Below, one piece after another: positions 25,027 to 33,366 of a stretch of DNA of 55,651 nt; within the stretch, counting starts at the first letter, position 1; each line of letters starts with the position of its first letter. A program made the position numbers and the translations under genes. The DNA is taken from positions 1 to 55,651 of the forward strand of contig JAVBNC010000054.1 in the NCBI GenBank assembly GCA_031551765.1. The letters run 5' to 3'. Source of the stretch: JAVBNC01 sp031551765. Lineage in GTDB: Bacteria > Desulfobacterota > Desulfovibrionia > Desulfovibrionales > Desulfovibrionaceae. The notes under the pieces are model-generated. The model did not search any database. It saw only the letters and a list, made by a program, of their open reading frames with translations, and was not told the origin of the DNA.

Positions 25027-25215
25027 TCAGCGCTGTTGCCGCGTTGCGGCAGCGGGCTGTTCGGCGGCCGGGCGTTCAGCGAAATACACTTTGTAGACGA
25101 GCCCCGCAAGGAGCCCGAGCGCAAAAAGCAACAGCAGGGTGGAACGCTTGGCCTTGTCAAGGGCGCGGCGCACCGGGGTATTTTTAAGGGAGACGGTGGA
25201 TTTTTTTTCAGCCAT
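25027..25215 (-). CDS. Small single-pass membrane protein, unknown
   Basis: A 62-residue protein with a basic N-terminal half, one membrane segment (STLLLLFALGLLAGLVYKVY) and a Glu/Ala/Gln-rich tail. No family recognised. It lies 29 bases upstream of the TauE/SafE gene on the same strand and could be a companion subunit, but there is no direct evidence. Confidence 0.6.
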   Translation of the reverse strand: MAEKKSTVSLKNTPVRRALDKAKRSTLLLLFALGLLAGLVYKVYFAERPAAEQPAAATRQQR

Positions 25216-25281
25216 GGGCTTGTCCGTTTTTTGGGGCAGTTGTACTGCCTAGTTGTCCTACTGTAAATATCCGGGAAAAAG

Positions 25282-26028
25282 TCAGGGCGCCCGGCGCAGC
25301 CAGGCCGGCCCGCCGCCGGTGAACCACCAGCAGGGCGGGCGGACCCCGTTTTCCGCAAGGCGGGGAAACACGGCCCCGCTGCCGCCCCGGGCGACGATTT
25401 CCCCGTCGCGGAGCAGCATGAACGAGTCAGCGAGGTCCGCCATCAGGTCCAGGTCATGCCCCACGACGACCTGGGTCAGCCCGGCGGCCTTGTTGCGGAC
25501 CAGCGCCTCCCGCATGGCCAGGGCAGAGGGGTGGTCCAGCCCGGCGAAAGGTTCGTCCAGGAGCAGAAGCTGCGGGCGGGAAGCCAGGGCGGAGGCGAGG
25601 CAGAGCTTGCGTTTCTGGCCGTAGGAGAGCGCGTGCACGGGCTGGTCCAGAAGCTTTTCCAGGCCGAACAGCCTCGCGAAGCCCAGGGCCCGCTCCCTGC
25701 CTGCCGTGTCCTTGGCGTCCAGGCCGAGCAAAAGGTCTTCTTCGACCAGGGAGCCTAGAATGTAGACGTCAGGGTCTTGCGGCACCAGAGCCACCAGGCC
25801 GCGCAGCTTGAAGCCTTCCCGAGGCAGAACGCAGTCCGCGACGGTAAATTCCCCGGCGGCCTGGGGGAAAAGTCCGGCCAGCAGGGCGAGAAGCGTGGAC
25901 TTGCCGCTGCCGTTCACGCCGAGCAGGCAGAGCAGTTCCCCCTGGCCGATGGCGAAAGAAAGGTTTTTTAAGGTGTCCCTGGCCGCGCCCGGATGGCGGA
26001 AAAACAGGCCTGAAGCTTCGACGATCAT
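25282..26028 (-). CDS. bioM: ECF transporter ATPase (BioM/CbiO type)
   Basis: A 248-residue ABC ATPase: Walker A LLGVNGSGKSTLL near residue 37, Q-loop VALVPQDPDVYI, signature ALSYGQKRKLCLASAL, Walker B LLLLDEPFAGLD, H-loop VVGHDLDLMADLAD. The signature SYGQKRK is typical of ECF-type ATPases. It overlaps the bioY stop (the ATG lies in CTTATGA), so it is translationally coupled to the biotin-binding subunit. It would energise biotin uptake with the EcfT-like permease encoded divergently at 26769. Confidence 0.88.
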   Translation of the reverse strand: MIVEASGLFFRHPGAARDTLKNLSFAIGQGELLCLLGVNGSGKSTLLALLAGLFPQAAGEFTVADCVLPREGFKLRGLVALVPQDPDVYILGSLVEEDLLLGLDAKDTAGRERALGFARLFGLEKLLDQPVHALSYGQKRKLCLASALASRPQLLLLDEPFAGLDHPSALAMREALVRNKAAGLTQVVVGHDLDLMADLADSFMLLRDGEIVARGGSGAVFPRLAENGVRPPCWWFTGGGPAWLRRAP

Positions 26029-26588
26029 AAGGGGAGCAGCCTCCTGCCCGCGAGAAAGCGGTAAATAAACGCGGCGGCAAAGCACTTGGCCATCCCGCCG
26101 GGAATAAAGGGAGCGACGCCTGCGGCCAGGGCCTTGCTCAGGGAAATCTGCAGCACCGACGCGAGCTGCAGCGCGCCCAGCGCCAGAATGACGGCGGTTG
26201 CGAGCGTGCAATAGAGCAGCAGGACCCAGAACGGCTTGACCGGGTCGCTCTTGGCCAGGCCGCAAACCATGGCGGCCGGGAGAAACCCGATAAGAAACCC
26301 GCCGGTGGGGCCGATAAACGCGGCCAGGCCGGCTTTTCCCCCGGCGAAAACCGGCAGGCCCAGGCACCCGGCGGCCATGTACAGGGTCACGGCCAGCACG
26401 CCGCCGCGCGGGCCAAGGAACAGCCCGGCCAGCAGGACGAACATGCTCTGCAAGGTGATGGGCACCGGACCGAAGGGTGTCACGGGAATAGCGATCACGG
26501 CGCCCACTCCCGTCAGCGCGGCCATAAGAGCGATCCACACCAGGCGGTGGATGGACGCCAGGGGAGCGCCGGGCGTTGAGTTTGTCAT
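26025..26588 (-). CDS. bioY: Biotin transporter substrate-binding subunit BioY
   Basis: A 187-residue, six-segment membrane protein with the BioY marks (TPFGPVPITLQSMFVLLAG, GLPVFAGGKAGLAAFIGPTG, ending in YRFLAGRR). BioY is the S-component that binds biotin in ECF transporters. I start at 26588, where GGAG lies eight bases upstream; an in-frame ATG four codons earlier lacks a site. It heads the bioY-bioM transcript. A second BioY is encoded at 40409-40966. Confidence 0.92.
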   Translation of the reverse strand: MTNSTPGAPLASIHRLVWIALMAALTGVGAVIAIPVTPFGPVPITLQSMFVLLAGLFLGPRGGVLAVTLYMAAGCLGLPVFAGGKAGLAAFIGPTGGFLIGFLPAAMVCGLAKSDPVKPFWVLLLYCTLATAVILALGALQLASVLQISLSKALAAGVAPFIPGGMAKCFAAAFIYRFLAGRRLLPL

Positions 26589-26636
26589 CTTGTTCTCCAT
26601 TGTGCCGGCACAGCGGCCGGGACAAGCCAGGCGCGC

Positions 26637-26667
26637 TTTTTACCACGCGGCGGCGGCGCGGTAAAGG
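26637..26667. promoter_or_regulatory. Candidate biotin-type operator in the bioY/bioN divergent region
   Basis: TTTTTACC, 15 bases, GGTAAAGG forms an inverted repeat with the half-site character and spacing of BirA operators. It lies midway between the divergent bioY and bioN-like starts. The only BirA in this window lacks a DNA-binding domain, so the regulator would be elsewhere. The GC-rich spacer makes chance a real alternative. Confidence 0.35.
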
Positions 26668-26768
26668 CGGCCTTTGCGCAGCTTCCGCTCCGGTTCCGCT
26701 TTTCTTTTCCCGCGTCAAAAGGAAGCGTCGCGCGCGGCTTCCGCTGGACCGTCCGGGGGAAATACCGT

Positions 26769-27563
26769 ATGCATATCTTTTTGGCCATCCCCAACCTGGG
26801 AAGCGCAATGTCCAGAAAAATTTCCCTGCCGGAACGCTGCGCGCGCATGGTGCGTGCGTGCCTTGTCCGTCTGGATGTCCGTATTTTGGTGGCCTTCGTG
26901 TCCATAAGCGGTGTGCTGGCCTGGGTGCTGCCCTGGCAGGGCGGCGTGGCCTTTTTCGTTCTGGCCTGCTGTATCGCCGCCACGGCCGTTGTTGAGCTTC
27001 CGGAGGGCAGGGCGGCGCTTACGGCCTACGGTTTTTTCATTCTGCTCTGGACCGTTTCCCAGCTGCTGCTCTATCTTTTCGAATACCCCGGCCGCTTCGG
27101 CGAAGCGCTTGCCGTTGCGGCGCACCTGGGCGGCAGGCTTTTCACCCTGCTGGGCCTGGCTCTGGCCGTGCCGCTTGCCGCGACGCCCGTCATGCTCGGC
27201 AGGACCCTGACCTGGTATCTCGGCTGGGTGGTGGTTTCGGAACGCTTTGTCTGCAGCGTTGTTTTCCGGGGCAAGCTCCGGCCCGTCCTGTCGGGCGGCG
27301 TATGGCGGGCGGCCCTGGCCCTGTGCCTGATGATGGCCTTTTTCCCGCGCTCGCTGCGGGCCATGAAGGCGCTGCGCACAAGCCTTTCCCTGCGGGCGCC
27401 GCACCTGCCGTTGGCCAGGCGCGTGGGCCTGATGGGGCTTGCCGTGCTGCGCGTGCTCAGCGCCCAGACCTGGGATATGGCGGTTGCCATCGCCTCGCGT
27501 AACATGTATAGGCCCGAACTGTGGGAATGGCGGAAAAAGCCTGATATTCCGGCGGGAGCGTAG
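26769..27563 (+). CDS. bioN: EcfT/CbiQ-family permease (BioN-like)
   Basis: A 264-residue protein with about five membrane segments and the C-terminal EcfT coupling region (AIASRNMYRPELW stands where EcfT proteins have the Ala-Arg-Gly motif; Gly is replaced by Asn here). It is transcribed divergently from bioY-bioM and would complete the biotin ECF transporter as the transmembrane coupling subunit. GGGGGA precedes the ATG at 26769; an ATG at 26808 is also possible. Specificity for biotin is inferred from the neighbours. Confidence 0.75.
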   Translation: MHIFLAIPNLGSAMSRKISLPERCARMVRACLVRLDVRILVAFVSISGVLAWVLPWQGGVAFFVLACCIAATAVVELPEGRAALTAYGFFILLWTVSQLLLYLFEYPGRFGEALAVAAHLGGRLFTLLGLALAVPLAATPVMLGRTLTWYLGWVVVSERFVCSVVFRGKLRPVLSGGVWRAALALCLMMAFFPRSLRAMKALRTSLSLRAPHLPLARRVGLMGLAVLRVLSAQTWDMAVAIASRNMYRPELWEWRKKPDIPAGA

Positions 27564-27588
27564 GCTTCCCGCCGGAATACACCCGGGC

Positions 27589-28359
27589 TTAGCCGAGAAT
27601 GGCCTTGGTGATGAAGTACAGAATCGAGGGGCAGATAAGGCAGCCGAACCCGGTGTAAAAGGTGGCCACCACGGCGCCGTAAGGCACAAGGCGGGGGTCC
27701 GTGGCCGCAAGGCCGGCGGCCGTGCCGCTGGTGGTGCCCATAAGGCCGCCGTAGACCATGGCCGCCTGCGGGTTGTTCAGGCCGAAGCGCTTGGCCACCA
27801 GGGGCGTCACGACCATGACCGCGATGGACTTCACAACGCCCGCCGCGATGCTCAGGGCGATGACTTCCGAACTGGCTCCTACGGCGGTGCCGGTGACCGG
27901 GCCCACGATGAAGGTTACCGCGCCTGCGGCGATAGTGGTAATGTCAACCGCGGTGCGGTAGCCGAAAGCATAGGCGATGACCGCGGCCACGATAAAGCAG
28001 CCCACAATGCCTATGAACAGGGCAAGAGCGCCCGCAAGCCCGGCTTTTTTCATTTCGGAGAGCTTGGCGCCGAACGCGGTGGACACAATGGCGTAGTCGC
28101 GCAGCATGCCGCCGCCCATGACGCCCACCCCGGCAAAGAGCGGGATGTCGGCAAAGCCCTTCTTGCCGCCCATAATGATGCCGCCGATGTAGGCAAGGAC
28201 CAGGCCGAAAAGAATGGCAAGGGCGGAACCATGGATACGGCCCTTGGTCACGTGCTTGGAAAAGGCGTAGGCAACCCACATCACGATGCCGATGAACAGG
28301 AAGGCCATGACCAGGCCGTTAGAAATGAAGACTTTTTTTGCAATGGCAAGTATTTCCAT
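27589..28359 (-). CDS. madM: Malonate transporter subunit MadM
   Basis: A 256-residue protein with about eight membrane segments of the MadM family (GVGVMGGGMLRDYAIVSTAF, VYGGLMGTTSGTAAGLAATD). With MadL it forms a sodium-coupled malonate importer, as shown for Malonomonas rubra and relatives. GGGAG precedes the ATG at 28359, two bases after the madL stop. It is the last gene of the malonate operon and converges on the EcfT-like gene. Confidence 0.92.
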   Translation of the reverse strand: MEILAIAKKVFISNGLVMAFLFIGIVMWVAYAFSKHVTKGRIHGSALAILFGLVLAYIGGIIMGGKKGFADIPLFAGVGVMGGGMLRDYAIVSTAFGAKLSEMKKAGLAGALALFIGIVGCFIVAAVIAYAFGYRTAVDITTIAAGAVTFIVGPVTGTAVGASSEVIALSIAAGVVKSIAVMVVTPLVAKRFGLNNPQAAMVYGGLMGTTSGTAAGLAATDPRLVPYGAVVATFYTGFGCLICPSILYFITKAILG

Positions 28360-28361
28360 GA

Positions 28362-28811
28362 CTACGCTCCCTTGCCCGTCGTTGCGGACTTGTCGTCCTT
28401 GCCCTTGACGTCGCCCATCCACTGGTGGGGTTTTGCTTCTTCGTCCCAGCCTTCGGAAGGCTTGGCCAGGGAGCTCAAGGGCTTGATGAGCGGGAACATG
28501 ACGACGCAGCCGGCAAGGCCGGCGATGATGGCGCACGGGCCGCCGGAAAGAGCCGCCACAACGTTCTGGTTCATGGCCATGGCGACCACGATGGGAATGT
28601 ACATGGCGCTCCAGAACTTGATGCCGGTTTCCGGGCCGCCTTTGAGAAGGCCGCGTTTTTCGCAGTACTCGGAAGCCAGCATCAGAAAGAGCATGGCGAA
28701 GCCGACGCCGCCGACGTCGGATTTAAGGCCGAGCATAGATCCCAGGGAGGATCCGAACCATACCCCCAGAAACATGCAGGCACTCAAAAGAGCAACTCCG
28801 TAAATAGCCAT
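28362..28811 (-). CDS. madL: Malonate transporter subunit MadL
   Basis: A 149-residue protein with four membrane segments and family features (VWFGSSLGSMLGLKSDVGGV, KFWSAMYIPIVVAMA, GPCAIIAGLAGC). MadL and MadM are encoded together and both are needed for malonate uptake. A charged C-terminal tail of about 30 residues faces the cytoplasm by prediction. A 158-base gap separates it from the biotin carrier gene upstream. Confidence 0.92.
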   Translation of the reverse strand: MAIYGVALLSACMFLGVWFGSSLGSMLGLKSDVGGVGFAMLFLMLASEYCEKRGLLKGGPETGIKFWSAMYIPIVVAMAMNQNVVAALSGGPCAIIAGLAGCVVMFPLIKPLSSLAKPSEGWDEEAKPHQWMGDVKGKDDKSATTGKGA

Positions 28812-28969
28812 TTGGGACTCCTGCTTGTCGCCGGAGCGGAAAAGGACGCCTGCCCGCGTCGGTCCGCTCCGGTTTTTACGTTATCGTCCTTAGGGAAAGG
28901 GTTTTTGCCCTCCGCGTGCTCCTTCAGCCAAAGGCGCGGCGGCGGGCGAAACCCGGTCCCGGGCGGCGG

Positions 28970-29179
28970 TTACTCAATAACAGCCATGACCGCGCCGGCG
29001 GAAAGGCGGGAGCCCGCTTCCACTTTCAGCTCTTTCACCGTGCCGTCCAGGGGGGCGGGCATGGGGGTCTTCATCTTCATGGCTTCGACGATGAATATGA
29101 CGTCGCCTTTTTTCACCGTATCGCCGACTTTCACTTTCACTTCGTCGACCTTGCCGGGCATTCTTGCTTTGATTTCCAT
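28970..29179 (-). CDS. madF: Biotin carrier protein of malonate decarboxylase
   Basis: A 69-residue single-domain biotinyl/lipoyl carrier. Lys35 in VEAMKMKTP is the biotin site; the fold glycines GDTVKKGD and the turn MPAPLDGTVKEL are in place. It receives the carboxyl group from the MadC/MadD carboxyltransferase and carries it to MadB in the membrane. It is much shorter than the biotin carriers of oxaloacetate decarboxylases because no linker domain is present. It might also serve the OadA-type enzyme at 38703, which lacks a biotin domain. Confidence 0.93.
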   Translation of the reverse strand: MEIKARMPGKVDEVKVKVGDTVKKGDVIFIVEAMKMKTPMPAPLDGTVKELKVEAGSRLSAGAVMAVIE

Positions 29180-29218
29180 GGTAACTCCTTAATATTCCGT
29201 TGGTTAATGGTTGAACAA

Positions 29219-29980
29219 TCAGTCCTGGGCCGGTGTTCCGGCCAGCCTGGCGAACACTTCCGATTTTTGCAGAAGAACCACCTCGCTCAGCCCTTTGCCG
29301 AGCACGGTGACGCCTTCGCGCAAAAGTTCCTTCAGCGATATGCCGTATTCTCCCAGGGCCAGCAGCTCCGCATCAATGCGGATGCCGTACGCCGCTTCAG
29401 CCGCTAGGATCACATCCAGGCAGGCGGCGAGCGCGCCGCGTTCCACCGGCCGGACGGCGAGAAGACGCACATCCAAATCGGACCACTGGTGGGTATACGC
29501 CAGCCCTGTTTCAATTTCCAGGGCCGCAGAGCCCCACACGCCAAGGCGGAACGCGGCCCGCAACGGTTCCGGCCACTCCCGGCGCAAATGAGCCAAAGCT
29601 GCGAGGCACGGCGTGCGCTCGGCGCGCGCGGCGTCAAGGCCGTCCGCCTTCCCGGCGACCTCTTCCGGGCTGGACGCGGCAATAATTTCATCAGGCCGCA
29701 CAAAGGACGCCACGCGGAAGCGCCCGCTTTCGTCCGCGCGCCAGGAAACGAAGCCCAGCGGCACGAACCCTTGGCGCGGGGAGAAGTCCTCGCGCCGGGC
29801 AATGCCGGGCACGGCCCGCAAGGCGCCGCCCGAAGAGGGAAAGCGCTCCGGGAGCAGCATTTCTCCCAGCGCGTCCTTGCCGTAGCCCTTGCCCGCCAGT
29901 TCCGCGAAAACGCGTTCCCGGCCGGCGGCATTGATATGCAGGAGCGTATGGCGCTCGTATCTGGTCGCGGCGGCCGTCAT
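29219..29980 (-). CDS. mdcG: MdcG-like phosphoribosyl-dephospho-CoA transferase
   Basis: A 253-residue protein of the MdcG/CitX-like nucleotidyltransferase family. The metal-binding motif is WSDLDVRLLA near residue 167 and an N-terminal domain of about 100 residues precedes it. It attaches the 2'-(5''-phosphoribosyl)-3'-dephospho-CoA prosthetic group to the acyl carrier MadE. Its stop and the next gene are adjacent in the operon. No CitG/MdcB homologue, which makes the prosthetic-group precursor, is present in the window. Confidence 0.82.
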   Translation of the reverse strand: MTAAATRYERHTLLHINAAGRERVFAELAGKGYGKDALGEMLLPERFPSSGGALRAVPGIARREDFSPRQGFVPLGFVSWRADESGRFRVASFVRPDEIIAASSPEEVAGKADGLDAARAERTPCLAALAHLRREWPEPLRAAFRLGVWGSAALEIETGLAYTHQWSDLDVRLLAVRPVERGALAACLDVILAAEAAYGIRIDAELLALGEYGISLKELLREGVTVLGKGLSEVVLLQKSEVFARLAGTPAQD

Positions 29981-29982
29981 GC

Positions 29983-31083
29983 TCAGCGCCCCTTGGTCCA
30001 GGCCGGGTCGGTCTTGGCGTTGTCCTGCAAATCCCGCTGCGCCTGGACCAGGGTATCGAAAAGCTCTGTTTTTTCCGGCCCGGTGATGACCAGGGCCGCC
30101 TCGTGCGCCCGGCCGTCCGTGGACGGAGAACTGGGAACGAGATGCAGCACCGTGGCCGGGGCGCCGCAGGCGATGTCCGGCCGCACCTTCACGATCCTGC
30201 CTTTGATGCGCAGCATGGTGCGCGCCGCGCGCTCCACCGTGGTGGGGTTGGAAAAGGTCGTGGCCGCCACGTGCACTTCGTACTCCGGGTCCGTGCGCTC
30301 GCGGCGGTAGGTGATAATTTTGCCTTCCGGGTCGCAGACGTGCCCGCTTTCGGCGTAGGGGCAGCTGTCGGCCAGGGGCAGGCCGCCGGCCACGATTTCC
30401 CGGTACTGCTCCCCGCGCGGCGAAGGCGCGAGAGATATGTCCCCGCGCAGCGGCACGCCGTCCAGGGTCAGCCAGCCGAATTCCTGGCAGCCGTAAAGGT
30501 CATGCACTTTCCAGCCGTATTTTTCAGCCACGGGCAAAAATTCAAGGTCCAGGGGCGTGCCCGAGCAAAATACCGTGATGCCGTGCGGTAAAAGGTCCGC
30601 GTAGTTAAGAGACGCCGCGTCGATCAGGGTTGCGCGCAAAAAGCTGGATTCCCCGCACAGCAGCGCGGGCTTGTCGCGGCACAGCGCCAGAATAAGCGCG
30701 TCGCGGCTGGAACGGGGCAGAAAGTCCCAGGTCATGCCGTATTCGGCAAAGGCCGTGGCCGGAAACACGTTGGCCAGCGGCGCGTAGGTGACCAGAACCC
30801 GCGCCCCGCGTTCGACGCCCGCGCGCTGGAACGCCGCGTGGGATGCGGCGATGCGCGCCTTAATTTCCTGATAGGTCACGCCCACGATGTTCTGGAAGGC
30901 CGTGGACCCGGTGGTGAAGGTCACGTAGGCGAGGTTCAGCGGAACATGCGCCTCTTCCACGACGTGTGCGGCGGTGGGGCCGGCAATGCCCTTGTCGGCC
31001 AGCGTGCGGCGCGGCATGTCCGCAAGCGTCGGCGCGGTGCCGAAGCTGTCCACAAGGTCCGCAAGTTCATCAAGTCGTTGCAT
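29983..31083 (-). CDS. madH: Deacetyl-ACP:acetate ligase of malonate decarboxylase
   Basis: A 366-residue adenylate-forming enzyme of the PaaK-like class. The phosphate-binding loop is TFTTGSTAFQN, which departs from the usual TSGTTG, and DLYGCQEFGW stands for the acidic A5 motif. MadH activates acetate with ATP and acetylates the thiol of the ACP prosthetic group, switching the enzyme on. It is encoded two bases upstream of the mdcG-like gene. Assignment rests on operon position together with the adenylate-forming fold. Confidence 0.82.
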   Translation of the reverse strand: MQRLDELADLVDSFGTAPTLADMPRRTLADKGIAGPTAAHVVEEAHVPLNLAYVTFTTGSTAFQNIVGVTYQEIKARIAASHAAFQRAGVERGARVLVTYAPLANVFPATAFAEYGMTWDFLPRSSRDALILALCRDKPALLCGESSFLRATLIDAASLNYADLLPHGITVFCSGTPLDLEFLPVAEKYGWKVHDLYGCQEFGWLTLDGVPLRGDISLAPSPRGEQYREIVAGGLPLADSCPYAESGHVCDPEGKIITYRRERTDPEYEVHVAATTFSNPTTVERAARTMLRIKGRIVKVRPDIACGAPATVLHLVPSSPSTDGRAHEAALVITGPEKTELFDTLVQAQRDLQDNAKTDPAWTKGR

Positions 31084-31149
31084 GGCGTGCTCGGTAAATT
31101 TGTGCGCGCCTCCGGCGGGAGTACCCTGCCGCCGGAGGCGCGGTTGGTT

Positions 31150-32025
31150 CTACAGGTACTTGCTCTCCACAGCGGCGAATTCCTTGTTCATGGTCTCAAT
31201 GACCTTGGGCCGGGTGATGCGCCCGCCGCGCGCTTCGCCCAGCTTGCCGCGGCCCCAGGGGCCGGTGTCGCCGAACTTGCCGGCTTGTTTCAGCGCGCGC
31301 ACTTCGCCCACGTGTTTGATGACCGCGTCGCGGATGGCTTCCACGGAACCAAGCAGCTCTTCCACGCCGCCAAGGCGCTCAAAGAACTGCGGCCCGGGCG
31401 CGAAGACCGGGTTGTCCTTGGAAAGGGTTTCCAGCCATTCCTGGTCCAGCTTGGTGATGCGCGCGATGGAGGTCAGGGGCATGACGTGGATCATGGTCCC
31501 GAACTCCGGCGCCAGGGAGAGAATGTGGTCGGCCTGCAGGCCGTGGCAGAGAAACGCCCCGGAAATGGCGCGGCCGACAACCACGGCCACAATGGGGTGC
31601 CCGGCTTTGCGCGCTTCGGCCAGGGCCAGCTGGTACGCGCCGGTGGCCTTGTTCATGCCGAAGATCTCTTCCTGCTTGCCGGGTCCGTTGCCCGGCGTGT
31701 CCACGATGAGGACCAGCGGGCGTTTTTTCTCCAGGGGTTTGTCCTGGTCGGCCGCGATGGTGCTGTACACGGCCATGGCCATTTTATAGGCTTCTTCCAT
31801 GCCGATGATGCCCGCGTAGACCACCGGGAAGTTCATGTTGGCCGCCATGGCGTCGTTGGCGATAACCGTCGCGTCTTCGCCGTTCAGCTTGGCGGTGCCG
31901 ATCACGGCGCCGGGGCCGAATTCGGGGTCTTCTATTTTCAGGCTGCCGACTTCGTTTTCGACGAAGCTGTCTTTGTCGATGACCAGGTCAATGGCGGCTC
32001 TGCCTTGTCCTATCAAGGTTTCCAT
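31150..32025 (-). CDS. madD: Malonyl-ACP:biotin carboxyltransferase subunit MadD (gamma)
   Basis: A 291-residue protein of the crotonase-like carboxyltransferase superfamily, similar to MdcE and the alpha subunit of acetyl-CoA carboxylase (LVLIVDTPGNGPGKQEE; VVVGRAISGAFLCHGLQAD forms the oxyanion region). With MadC it moves the malonyl carboxyl group onto biotin of MadF. AGGAGG precedes the ATG. It lies ten bases after the madC stop. Confidence 0.92.
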   Translation of the reverse strand: METLIGQGRAAIDLVIDKDSFVENEVGSLKIEDPEFGPGAVIGTAKLNGEDATVIANDAMAANMNFPVVYAGIIGMEEAYKMAMAVYSTIAADQDKPLEKKRPLVLIVDTPGNGPGKQEEIFGMNKATGAYQLALAEARKAGHPIVAVVVGRAISGAFLCHGLQADHILSLAPEFGTMIHVMPLTSIARITKLDQEWLETLSKDNPVFAPGPQFFERLGGVEELLGSVEAIRDAVIKHVGEVRALKQAGKFGDTGPWGRGKLGEARGGRITRPKVIETMNKEFAAVESKYL

Positions 32026-32035
32026 ACGCTTCCTC

Positions 32036-33007
32036 CTATGCGTCCAGCTTGGAGTAATCCAGCCGCTTGACGGTTTTCAAGAAATCAGCGGTGGACATGT
32101 CCACCAGGGCGGCCGGGTCGGCGTTGCCGGCGAATTTCCAGACATCCTTGGAATCTTTCGGCTGCAAGGTGATGGAAAGCTTCACGCCCTTGAGCTGCTT
32201 TTTGACCAGGTCAAGCGTGCCGATGCGGCGCATGGCGGTAATGTCGGCCATGGGCATTTTCAGCACGTCGGCCAGTTGGACGCGGAAGGCCCCGATGGAG
32301 TCTTCCACCAGATAGTTGGCGTCGCCCATGATGTACTTGTGCTTGCCGCCGGTGGTGCGGAAAACAAGGGCGCGGTCCGCGGAATCGAACTCGTCCTTGC
32401 CCATTTCCTGCTCGATGACTTCCGGGCCGGTCAGGCCGATGCGGCCGAACTGGCTCATGATGATCACGTCCGTGGCCGCGGTGACGAAACCCATGCCGCC
32501 GAAGGAGCCGACCTTGGAGCCGACCAGCGCGATAACCGGAACCTTGCCCCGGCAGTCCTGGATCTGGTCCATGACTTCCGCGTGGGCCAGAAGCCCGGCG
32601 TTGGATTCGTGCAGGCGCACGCCGCCGGTTTCAAAGGAAATCACGACGGCCGGGCCTTCGTTGTCCTTCAGGTTCGGGTTCTTGGCCTTCATTTTGTCGT
32701 ACGCTTCGCGCGCGAGGCGGATGACATTGACCATTTTCGCGCCGTGCACTTCGCCCACCGCGCCGCCGATAAAGCGGCCTTCCTGGGAGGCGACGAACAC
32801 CGGCCGTTTGCCCACAAGCCCGACGCCCGTGGTGATGCCGTCGTCAAATTCCACGGCTTCGCCCATGAGCGGCAGGTGCGGGCTGGGCATGCGGTCCATG
32901 GGCCCGGCCAGTTCGGTGAAGCTGCCTTTATCCACTATGCCTATGGCCCGGTTGCGGGCGTTGGCGTCAAGAAAGCTGGTTTTTTGTAAAGTATCCCATT
33001 TTGCCAT
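32036..33007 (-). CDS. madC: Malonyl-ACP:biotin carboxyltransferase subunit MadC (beta)
   Basis: A 323-residue crotonase-like protein similar to MdcD and the beta subunit of acetyl-CoA carboxylase, but without a zinc-finger (VVISFETGGVRLHESNAGLL, GSKVGSFGGMGFVTAATDVI). It pairs with MadD to form the carboxyltransferase. AGGAGGT lies close to the ATG. It is embedded in the operon between madE and madD with short gaps. Confidence 0.92.
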   Translation of the reverse strand: MAKWDTLQKTSFLDANARNRAIGIVDKGSFTELAGPMDRMPSPHLPLMGEAVEFDDGITTGVGLVGKRPVFVASQEGRFIGGAVGEVHGAKMVNVIRLAREAYDKMKAKNPNLKDNEGPAVVISFETGGVRLHESNAGLLAHAEVMDQIQDCRGKVPVIALVGSKVGSFGGMGFVTAATDVIIMSQFGRIGLTGPEVIEQEMGKDEFDSADRALVFRTTGGKHKYIMGDANYLVEDSIGAFRVQLADVLKMPMADITAMRRIGTLDLVKKQLKGVKLSITLQPKDSKDVWKFAGNADPAALVDMSTADFLKTVKRLDYSKLDA

Positions 33008-33019
33008 GATCCAGACCTC

Positions 33020-33346
33020 CTAGGATTCTTTAGCGGCAAGTTCCGCCAGGGCCTGGCGCAGCCGGATGGAAACCACCACCGGCGTCGCGTTGTTGTCGTT
33101 TATCTCAAAGCGCACGTCGCCGACGCCGCTTTCCTGCACGAAACGGTTGAGAACCTTTTCCCACACCGCGTCAAAGCCGACCACGGGGGTGACGACCGTG
33201 AACTTCGCCTTGCCGCCCAGGTCCTTGCGTTCCATAATCACTTCCATGTCGCCGGAACCGACGACGCCGTAATGGAAGTCGGAGGCAATCGCCTTGGGAT
33301 GTTCCGCTTTGAACTCGAATTCGAGTTTCAAGAGTTGTTTGGCCAT
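33020..33346 (-). CDS. madE: Malonate decarboxylase acyl carrier protein
   Basis: A 108-residue MdcC/MadE-type acyl carrier. Ser31 in GVVGSGDMEV is the expected attachment site for the phosphoribosyl-dephospho-CoA group. The protein alternates between acetyl and malonyl thioester forms. CGGAGG lies nine bases before the ATG and the gene sits between madA and madC. Confidence 0.9.
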   Translation of the reverse strand: MAKQLLKLEFEFKAEHPKAIASDFHYGVVGSGDMEVIMERKDLGGKAKFTVVTPVVGFDAVWEKVLNRFVQESGVGDVRFEINDNNATPVVVSIRLRQALAELAAKES

Positions 33347-33366
33347 GCTGTTTTCCTCCGTGAATC

